Shown here: positions 15,731-20,706 of the stretch, piece by piece
Position numbering within the stretch: position 1 is the first letter of the stretch
Layout of the letters: each line of letters opens with the position of its first letter
The notes under the pieces: model-generated
Told to the model about the DNA's origin: nothing
Seen by the model: only the letters and a program-made list of their open reading frames with translations
Databases searched by the model: none
Position numbers and translations under genes: made by a program
Assembly (NCBI GenBank): GCA_958424475.1
Contig: CATZTY010000002.1
Coordinates: forward strand, 1 to 20,706
Direction: 5' to 3'
Length of the DNA: 20,706 nucleotides
From: an uncultured Collinsella sp.
GTDB taxonomy: Bacteria; Actinomycetota; Coriobacteriia; Coriobacteriales; Coriobacteriaceae

Positions 15731-15762
15731 GCAGGTCAGACGATTTATACCGTCTGACCTGC
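15731..15762 (-). terminator. Terminator hairpin of the truncated tRNA-Arg, copy 2
   Basis: 12-bp perfect stem (15731-15742 with 15751-15762) and 8-nt loop, equivalent to 3312-3341. On the minus strand it follows the tRNA CCA end by ~9 nt. The T-run after it is weaker than in copy 1. Confidence 0.6.
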
Positions 15763-15770
15763 ATTTACTT

Positions 15771-15816
15771 CTGGTGCCCCCGGGCGGATTCGAACCGTCG
15801 ACACCCGCTTTAGGAG
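15771..15816 (-). other. att site: 3' half of tRNA-Arg(CCT), copy 2
   Basis: 46 bp identical to 3350-3395, again anticodon loop to CCA on the minus strand with no 5' half. It is the junction between element 1 and element 2. The spacing between equivalent points of the two copies, 12,421 bp, gives the size of element 1. The intact tRNA gene is expected right of the window, at the far end of the last stacked element. Confidence 0.85.
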
Positions 15817-16008
15817 ATATGATTTAATGCTACCCCCTACCATTCATCAAGCATCATTGAACATCATATAACCGCAGATAAACATAGCAGTTTGTGTCTT
15901 TTGCCTCCGGTAGCTGCACCTACGCTTTTACAAACATATTACTAACAGCTTTAGCTAAACTGCACTCAATGAATTGTTGAAAACTATTCAAAGAAACGGA
16001 GCGCAAAG
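15817..16008 (+). promoter_or_regulatory. Leader of the second integrase
   Basis: 192 bp, AT-rich, no ORF. A modest promoter is possible: TTGAAC 15857-15862 and TAAACA 15879-15884, 16-nt spacing. A GTTGAAAAC nonamer at 15976-15984 matches the stem motif of the 170-bp repeats. The TTCTACCC arm repeats and the palindrome found upstream of the first integrase are absent, so this integrase probably uses other arm sites. Confidence 0.35.
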
Positions 16009-17256
16009 ATGTCAGAACAGCCACTAATTAGCGGAAGAGGCACGTGTTGGAAAGACAAGAGATCACCTAACACCTATCGCTATTATTTTTCCCTTGGAGT
16101 CAAGGACCCTAAGACGGGGCGCTACAAACGATCCCCGACTTATACAGTTCGTTGCAAGACTAAAACAGAAGCTAAGGCTGCAATGCAGGCCAAGCTGGCT
16201 GAAATCAACTCCTCTGGCACGATCACTAAAACTAAAAAGCCCACTTTGCTTGCGTCCTACTGCTGGGCCTTTCATGAAAATAGGGACACCGAGCTTGCGC
16301 CAACGAGCTATGAAAGAGAAGCGTACGATTGCAGGCATATCGAAGACCTATTCGGTGCGTTTCAGACAATTGAGGGGCTAACTCCCGATCTAATCGAAGA
16401 AACATATGCCGAAGCTCGTCGTACGGGAAAATACAAACCATCAGAGCTTGTACGAATCAATGCGAAACTGCGTCAGATTTTGTCGAATGCAGTCGCAAAG
16501 AGAATAATTGACCGAAACCCCTGCGCTACCGTTCATGTTCGCAGACCACGCAACAAAAGAGAATCACTGACAATCGACCAAGTAGCTACCCTATGCACAC
16601 GTCTTCAACACATTGAGCTCACCGCCGAAGCTGTTGGTACACTAGTACTAGTGTATACGGGTATGCGGAAAGGCGAGATGCTGGGCCTCGAATGGCGCGA
16701 TTGGGACCCTGCCAATAAAACCTTGAAAATTGACAGGCAGTACACCAACGACCATGAACTGAGGGCACCCAAGTCACAAGAAAGCCAACGCAAAATCCCC
16801 GTTGGAGAAACCTTGGCCGAACGTCTTCAATCATGGTCAGCCATACAAAAAGAGCTCCTGGCCTCTCTGGGGCTGTCCCAGACTGGCAGTACTCCCATCA
16901 TTAGCGATATTGCTGTCGAGCAAGGGATCCCTACTGTCTGTCACATGAAAAACTACATCTTCAACCATTGGTTTCGCGATTTCGCAGTTAGCTGCAATCT
17001 TGGAATCTATGAGCCGAACAATTCGACTGGCGGAAAACTATATAAGGGCATCTGCCCGCATCAGCTCAGGCATTGTGTAAGCACTTTTATGCTGGCGAAC
17101 GGATCGGACGTTAGAAGCGTGCAAGGTATTCTTGGCCACGCGGACCCCAATATCACGCTCAAAACGTATACAAGCCTCGTTCAACAATCAGAAATAAAAG
17201 CAGTTAAAGGCTACGAAGCCTTCATCAACGCCTATATACAGAGAAGCGAGAAATAG
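16009..17256 (+). CDS. int: Tyrosine site-specific integrase of element 2
   Basis: 415 aa, ATG with CGGAG upstream. N-terminal arm-binding-like domain (RYYFSLGVKDPKTGRYKRSPTY region), core-binding domain, and catalytic residues R220 (GMRKGE), H351-x-x-R354 (HQLRH), H377 (LGHAD) and Y387 (KTYTSL). The domain order and R220 position match the first integrase, so they are homologues, but the sequence and base composition differ (this gene is more AT-rich). Its placement directly beside an identical tRNA-Arg core suggests the same target site. It looks complete. Confidence 0.95.
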   Translation: MSEQPLISGRGTCWKDKRSPNTYRYYFSLGVKDPKTGRYKRSPTYTVRCKTKTEAKAAMQAKLAEINSSGTITKTKKPTLLASYCWAFHENRDTELAPTSYEREAYDCRHIEDLFGAFQTIEGLTPDLIEETYAEARRTGKYKPSELVRINAKLRQILSNAVAKRIIDRNPCATVHVRRPRNKRESLTIDQVATLCTRLQHIELTAEAVGTLVLVYTGMRKGEMLGLEWRDWDPANKTLKIDRQYTNDHELRAPKSQESQRKIPVGETLAERLQSWSAIQKELLASLGLSQTGSTPIISDIAVEQGIPTVCHMKNYIFNHWFRDFAVSCNLGIYEPNNSTGGKLYKGICPHQLRHCVSTFMLANGSDVRSVQGILGHADPNITLKTYTSLVQQSEIKAVKGYEAFINAYIQRSEK

Positions 17257-17474
17257 CATGTTTTTCATTCATCGTTTATTTCATAATATTACGGTACTAT
17301 AATACCGTTTCCGCAGGTAGATGCTTTATTTGATTGACATCTAATGAGTTTTAATACATGCTAAAGCTGTCAGATGGCTACGCATGTAGTCATAGAAACC
17401 GGCCCCCCAAGTGCTTATGAACCTGGTACGTCTTACAAGCACAGGGAGGGCCCTCATTGAAAGGATAGCTCATC
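17257..17474 (+). promoter_or_regulatory. Control region before the element 2 HTH gene
   Basis: It contains an exact inverted repeat ACGGTA-6-TACCGT (17291-17308) enclosing TATAAT (17298-17303), an operator-over-promoter arrangement. TTGACA at 17334-17339 is a good -35 but its -10 is poor. A hairpin at 17401-17452 (GGCCC/GGGCC with inner GTGCTT/AAGCAC) lies in the leader, then AAAGGA before the ATG at 17475. The layout parallels 5758-5943 in element 1. Confidence 0.45.
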
Positions 17475-17720
17475 ATGGCTACTCCAAAGATTAGCACTCA
17501 GGCGTCCACACCGACTTTCCCCACTGGTGCCGCTCAGTGCGATCGGTTGCTCCGCGTTAACGATATCCGCGAACTCACTGGCTGGAGCGAAAACACCGCG
17601 CGCAAGTTTATGCGAGAGTCCGGCAAGCTCATCCAGATCCATCGCTCTAATTACATGTTTGAAAGCTCGTTCTACGAGCTTTTCAAGCAGCTTGAAGGTC
17701 GTACCGCCCACCTTGATTAG
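17475..17720 (+). CDS. Small HTH protein, Xis/AlpA-like (paralogue of 5944)
   Basis: 81 aa, the same length as the protein at 5944. Core RLLRVNDIRELTGWSE, KFMRESGKL and ESSFYELFKQLE align directly with its element 1 counterpart; the first ~25 residues are Pro/Thr-rich and unrelated. A MerR/excisionase-type wHTH is likely. Its position after the integrase and its GC-rich leader hairpin are also shared, supporting a common element backbone. It could be excisionase or operon regulator. Confidence 0.7.
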   Translation: MATPKISTQASTPTFPTGAAQCDRLLRVNDIRELTGWSENTARKFMRESGKLIQIHRSNYMFESSFYELFKQLEGRTAHLD

Positions 17721-17729
17721 GTGGTAAAC

Positions 17730-18116
17730 ATGAGCGAGCTTCCGTCGATTTCCGACATATTTAGCGATGATGCTACTGAGCAACGAGAGATTACGGGAAA
17801 AATGGATAAGGCTATTTTTATTTCAGTGCCCGAGTGGGCGTGCTGCGTCACCACCGTTGCCGCCGAGCGTCTCATCCTCGGCCTTGTATGGAAGTTTGGA
17901 AAACCTTCCAAAAACAAACGGCCCATGGGCTTCTGCGCTAAAAGCAAATGGATTGAGGATCACTACCGCCTGAGTAAGAACACGATTTCCCGGGCCTATA
18001 CCTCTCTGAAGGATAAGGGGTATATTCAAAAAGTTGGTGATGGCAGCTGGATGCTTAATTACGCCGCAATCTACCGCGCCGCGATTGAAAACGCTTGGGA
18101 GCCTCCGAAACTTTAA
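17730..18116 (+). CDS. Winged-helix DNA-binding protein, possibly replication or regulatory
   Basis: 128 aa from ATG 17730 (AGGTGG just upstream; the GTG at 17721 is part of that site). Residues ~74-105 (KSKWIEDHYRLSKNTISRAYTSLKDKGYIQKV) form a GntR-like winged HTH of the type found in phage and plasmid replication initiators. The N-terminal part is acidic. It occupies the position that the RepA-like helicase has in element 1, 9 nt after the HTH gene. No helicase or mobilization gene follows, so element 2 either has another gene order or is decayed. Exact role unknown. Confidence 0.65.
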   Translation: MSELPSISDIFSDDATEQREITGKMDKAIFISVPEWACCVTTVAAERLILGLVWKFGKPSKNKRPMGFCAKSKWIEDHYRLSKNTISRAYTSLKDKGYIQKVGDGSWMLNYAAIYRAAIENAWEPPKL

Positions 18117-18157
18117 GCCCACAAACCGACTATCGAGGTCGTGAGAGTCGGTCACCG
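18117..18157. other. Short hairpin after the winged-helix gene
   Basis: CCGACT at 18126-18131 pairs with AGTCGG at 18146-18151. There is no T-run, so it is only a weak terminator candidate between the two convergent frames. Confidence 0.3.
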
Positions 18158-18445
18158 TCAGGATGCCCACAAGAACATGCCGCGGATGTAAAATGAAGCA
18201 GGGTCGAACCGAAACAGTTCCCGGACAATTGGCGTCCGGCCAGACACTTCGATTCGACCCTTTCTCATGCCTGTATCTAAAATACTCCCACAATCATTCT
18301 CGACATCTTTAACGCCCTCACCTCCTGCCACCAACACGTCGTAGACGCTATTTACAACGAATCGATATGGCCGCCCGTTCTTTAAGGCACGTGTTACCAT
18401 GAAAACGTGCGGTATTTCTCCAACCGAAAACCTGCGTGAACGCAT
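18158..18445 (-). CDS. Possible small unknown protein
   Basis: 95 aa, ATG at 18445. The sequence looks protein-like: FMVTRALKNGRPYRFVVNSVYDVLV, then ENDCGSILDTGMRKGRIEV and IVRELFRFDPASFYI, alternating strands and helix without low complexity. The RBS is weak (AAAGGCG far upstream). No family recognised. It is the only sizeable frame in this stretch and lies opposite to its left-hand neighbour. It could be a real accessory gene or a remnant. Confidence 0.4.
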   Translation of the reverse strand: MRSRRFSVGEIPHVFMVTRALKNGRPYRFVVNSVYDVLVAGGEGVKDVENDCGSILDTGMRKGRIEVSGRTPIVRELFRFDPASFYIRGMFLWAS

Positions 18446-18490
18446 GACTTGAGACGCCTTTTAGAACTCACCGATCGCAGGGCGAACACA

Positions 18491-18555
18491 AATCAACAGC
18501 GGCCGTGCATTGTTCCCAGCCATATGGCATGGCGGAGCCATGCCCGTTGTTGATT
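18491..18555 (+). promoter_or_regulatory. Nested stem-loop upstream of the coiled-coil gene
   Basis: Outer stem 18491-18502 with 18544-18555 (12 positions, one G-T), inner perfect hairpin GGCATGGC-gga-GCCATGCC at 18526-18544. The outer stem ends next to the GGAG ribosome site of the gene at 18569, so folding could influence translation or a protein could bind here. Confidence 0.5.
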
Positions 18556-18568
18556 GGAGTGCCGCACC

Positions 18569-19129
18569 ATGGCAGACGAGAAGAAAATCAGGGAGATCTA
18601 CGGCGTGAAGTCCGTCCTCGATGTGGCCGCCGAGCGGATCGAGGCGACGTTGCGGGAGAAGCTGCTGCGCGAGACGGGCGACCTCAGAACCGAGAACGCG
18701 TTGCTCAGGGCCCAGGTGGATGAATTCAGCCGCAAGCTCGTCGAGGCGACGGATCGGAATGAAAAGATTGAGGCCGACTGCAATGAGCGGATTGCCTTTA
18801 TAGAGGAGAAGTTCGAACTCGATACCGCGAACCTCGAACTCGAGAACAACGAGCTCCACGCCGCGAGCATCAGGTACCTCTCCCGTGCTAAGGGCCTCGG
18901 CAGGCAGGTTGTCCAACTCCATGCCGAGGCTGAGGCCATGGTCGATGAGATCGAGCGGCTGCGCGGCGAGCGTGACGCTGCACTGAAAGCCCAAGCCGAC
19001 ACACTCCTGGCCCAGCGCGACCTGATGGCCGAGATCGCCGCCCTCAAGGACCGTCTCGCCGCCTCCGAGCAGCGGGCGGCCGTGGCCGAGGCCAAGGTCG
19101 AGGTCATGACCCAGATGAAGGGCGAGTAG
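18569..19129 (+). CDS. Coiled-coil protein of unknown function
   Basis: 186 aa from ATG 18569, with GGAG 9 nt upstream; the TTG at 18554 is part of the leader stem and unlikely. Nearly the whole protein is a charged alpha-helical coiled coil (Glu, Arg, Leu, Ala heptads from ~20 to the end, for example LRTENALLRAQVDEFSRKLVE and AEAMVDEIERLRGERDAALKAQ). No signal peptide, membrane segment or enzymatic motif. Similar small coiled-coil proteins occur as hypothetical genes in phages and mobile elements. It is transcribed convergently with the phosphoesterase pair. Confidence 0.75.
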   Translation: MADEKKIREIYGVKSVLDVAAERIEATLREKLLRETGDLRTENALLRAQVDEFSRKLVEATDRNEKIEADCNERIAFIEEKFELDTANLELENNELHAASIRYLSRAKGLGRQVVQLHAEAEAMVDEIERLRGERDAALKAQADTLLAQRDLMAEIAALKDRLAASEQRAAVAEAKVEVMTQMKGE

Positions 19130-19171
19130 CCCCGCGCTTCTCCTATCAGGCGGCTGATTTCTAGGAATCTT

Positions 19172-19909
19172 CTAGAGCGCTTCCAGAAGGTCCCTAGAAC
19201 CGGGCGCAGCATCTTCGATCGGCACGATGTCTCGGTAGACCAGGCGATGCTTGGCGTCGCGCCATTCGTCGCCGTGGTAATGCCCGAAGAACCAGGCTCG
19301 GTAGCCGAGCCGGCCGTCGAGCTCGGCAAGGAATCGCTGAAGTCGGTCACCCCGATACTCGCGTCCGCGCTCCCGGCACAGCTCCTCTGCCAGGGAAACA
19401 GGCGCCTCGTGACTCATCACGTAGTCTACCCTCCAGCCTACGCGGTTGAGCGAGGCGCGACAGTGGTGCATTTCCTCCTCGCTCGGCATCTCCTCGGGCC
19501 ACCAGCTCCTCCCCTCCTTGCGATACTGCCTGTCGTTGCTCGTGGCGCCGCCCATGGCAAGGACTGTGAGCCCGTCGATATCGAACACCTCACCGCGCAT
19601 CAGGTGCAGCACGTGCGGTCGCGCCTCATGGACGAGCCCGCCGTTCCACTCCCGCACCGGCAGTTCTGCCAGCATCCGGTGGTTCTCATGGTTGCCGTCT
19701 ACGAAACACGTGGTCCACGGCTTCGATTCGAACCAGTCGAGCCAGTATTTCTCGGCGTTGGATCCATCCCAGACAAAGCCGAAGTCGCCGGCCACGATCA
19801 CCGCGTCATCGCGCGTCAGGGTCCGGCCCAGCGGCCAAGACCTGAAGGCGAACCTGCTGGCCCCGTACTCGGCCCTGCCGTGCACGTCTCCTGTCACATA
19901 GACAGCCAT
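19172..19909 (-). CDS. Calcineurin-like metallophosphoesterase 1
   Basis: 245 aa from ATG 19909, which shares its A with the stop of the preceding gene (TGATG), so translation is coupled. Metal-binding motifs: GDVHG 7-11, GDFGF 41-45, GNHE 72-75, SHE 166-168 and GHYH 209-212, the full set for the family. It should be a cytosolic two-metal phosphoesterase; the substrate cannot be told. It is paralogous to the next gene upstream, sharing YVTGDxHG, VAGDFGF, FVDGNHE, RGEVFxxDG and MGGATS. Its 3' end lies in a stem-loop (19159-19199: TTCTAGG/CCTAGAA with CTTCT/AGAAG). Confidence 0.88.
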   Translation of the reverse strand: MAVYVTGDVHGRAEYGASRFAFRSWPLGRTLTRDDAVIVAGDFGFVWDGSNAEKYWLDWFESKPWTTCFVDGNHENHRMLAELPVREWNGGLVHEARPHVLHLMRGEVFDIDGLTVLAMGGATSNDRQYRKEGRSWWPEEMPSEEEMHHCRASLNRVGWRVDYVMSHEAPVSLAEELCRERGREYRGDRLQRFLAELDGRLGYRAWFFGHYHGDEWRDAKHRLVYRDIVPIEDAAPGSRDLLEAL

Positions 19910-20634
19910 CAGTACGCACCCCACGGCAGGAGTTTGTCCCCGAGCCTCACGATTCGGTCATACAGCACCGTGTGCCGTTCGTCCGGATTGCCGTCTCGGT
20001 GAAAATGTCCGTAATACCAGCGCTTGTAGTCCAGGCGGTCCTCGAGCTCGTCGAGGAATCCGGTCAGCCGGTCCACATCAGGGCGTTCCCAGCCTGGGTC
20101 CGGGTAGAGCGTCGGCGAGAGCATGCGCGTGGCGCAGGTATGGGTGATGACGCAGTCGACCTTCCAGCCGACCTCGTCGAGCCTTGCCCGTGCGGCATCG
20201 AAATCGCGCTCGTCCGGGAGCTCCTGAGGCCACCAGCTGGAATACGGCACGCGGTATTCCCTGTCCACGCTCGTGGCACCGCCCATGGTGAAGACCGTCG
20301 AGCCGTCGAGCTCGAAGACCTCGCCGCGCGTCAGGCGCCGAATGGGCGAGGTGTCCGACAGGCGCTGCGTCAGCCCGCCATGCCATAACTCCATGGGGCG
20401 CTCCGCCCAGTGATCGAAGCGCTCATGGTTGCCGTCGACGAACAGCACCGTGTAGGGGCGCGACTCCAGCCAGGCGATGTCGGCGCATTCCTCGGCAGAG
20501 AAGTCCCACGGAAAGCCAAAGTCGCCGGCAACGATGAGATAGTCGTCGCCGGTAAGGCTATCGCCGAGCTCCCAGTCGCGGAGCTTTTGCATGTCGAGCC
20601 CACCGTGGATGTCGCCTGTCACATAGACCGTCAT
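19909..20634 (-). CDS. Calcineurin-like metallophosphoesterase 2
   Basis: 241 aa. The ATG at 20634 overlaps the previous stop by ATGA; the longer frame to the window edge is the upstream gene in another phase. Motifs: GDIHG 7-11, VAGDFGFPWD, FVDGNHE, THT and GHFH near the C-terminus. It is a clear tandem paralogue of its downstream neighbour, probably by local duplication, and has the same predicted two-metal phosphoesterase chemistry with unknown substrate. Confidence 0.88.
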   Translation of the reverse strand: MTVYVTGDIHGGLDMQKLRDWELGDSLTGDDYLIVAGDFGFPWDFSAEECADIAWLESRPYTVLFVDGNHERFDHWAERPMELWHGGLTQRLSDTSPIRRLTRGEVFELDGSTVFTMGGATSVDREYRVPYSSWWPQELPDERDFDAARARLDEVGWKVDCVITHTCATRMLSPTLYPDPGWERPDVDRLTGFLDELEDRLDYKRWYYGHFHRDGNPDERHTVLYDRIVRLGDKLLPWGAY

Positions 20635-20706
20635 CGGATCGCCTCTTCCCTCTTGTACGCCGCCAGCTCGCGCTCGACCTGCCTGTCGCCGGTCTCGTTG
20701 ACCCAC
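20631..20706 (-). CDS. C-terminal end of an upstream gene, cut by the window
   Basis: Only 24 residues and a stop are visible (ending AAYKREEAIR). The stop TGA overlaps the ATG of the phosphoesterase by the ATGA pattern, so it is the preceding gene of the same minus-strand operon. The sequence is too short to identify. Confidence 0.55.
   Translation of the reverse strand, partial: WVNETGDRQVERELAAYKREEAIR

Noticed and set aside
15976..15984. GTTGAAAAC in the integrase 2 leader as a third copy of the 170-bp repeat
   Set aside because: Only the nonamer matches; no second arm or flanking similarity, so it may be chance.
16638..16655. 18-bp perfect palindrome TACACTAGTACTAGTGTA
   Set aside because: It lies inside the integrase 2 coding sequence with ordinary codons and no partner sites; probably chance.
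1..20706. CRISPR array, insertion sequence or complete tRNA gene
   Set aside because: No regularly spaced repeats, no transposase frame and no full cloverleaf were seen; only the two tRNA-Arg 3' halves are present.

Overview
The window looks like a mobile-element accretion zone in the chromosome of an actinobacterium. The protein style, mixed GC content (near 45% in some genes, well over 60% in others) and the type of mobilization genes suggest a gut Coriobacteriia such as a Collinsella or Olsenella relative. That placement is inference, because no rRNA or core gene is present.

Two copies of an identical 46-bp sequence (3350-3395 and 15771-15816) are the 3' half, from anticodon loop to encoded CCA, of a tRNA-Arg with anticodon CCT on the minus strand. 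Each is followed on that strand by the same terminator-like hairpin. Neither has a 5' half, so they read as att junctions of elements inserted one after another at a tRNA-Arg gene that should lie to the right of the window.

Element 0 (left end outside the window, to about 3395) shows only its right end. It holds a BcgI-like restriction-methyltransferase and its specificity subunit. The specificity gene is out of frame at a (GA)8 tract lying exactly between the two target-recognition halves, which suggests a phase-variable R-M system.

Element 1 (about 3396-15816, 12,421 bp) is a complete-looking integrative mobilizable element. In order it has a tyrosine integrase behind a 54-bp perfect palindrome, a divergent unknown gene, a small Xis/AlpA-like protein, a DnaB/RepA-like helicase, MobC, a VirD4/TraG coupling protein, a MobA-type relaxase, a probable oriT, and a minus-strand defence operon. 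That operon encodes an MmeI-like restriction-methyltransferase and a DUF262/HNH (GmrSD-like) protein. No mating-pore genes are present, so transfer would need a helper.

Element 2 (from 15817) begins with a second integrase, a paralogue of the Xis-like protein of identical length, and a winged-helix protein. The sequence then changes to genes with no obvious mobility role: a possible small unknown protein, a coiled-coil protein, and two translationally coupled calcineurin-like phosphoesterases. The last upstream gene is cut by the window edge.

The right ends of elements 0 and 1 both carry a 170-bp repeat that can fold into two hairpins, placed between the defence cargo and the att site. The simplest overall model is a family of related elements that stack at one tRNA gene, each with a different restriction module in the same cargo position.
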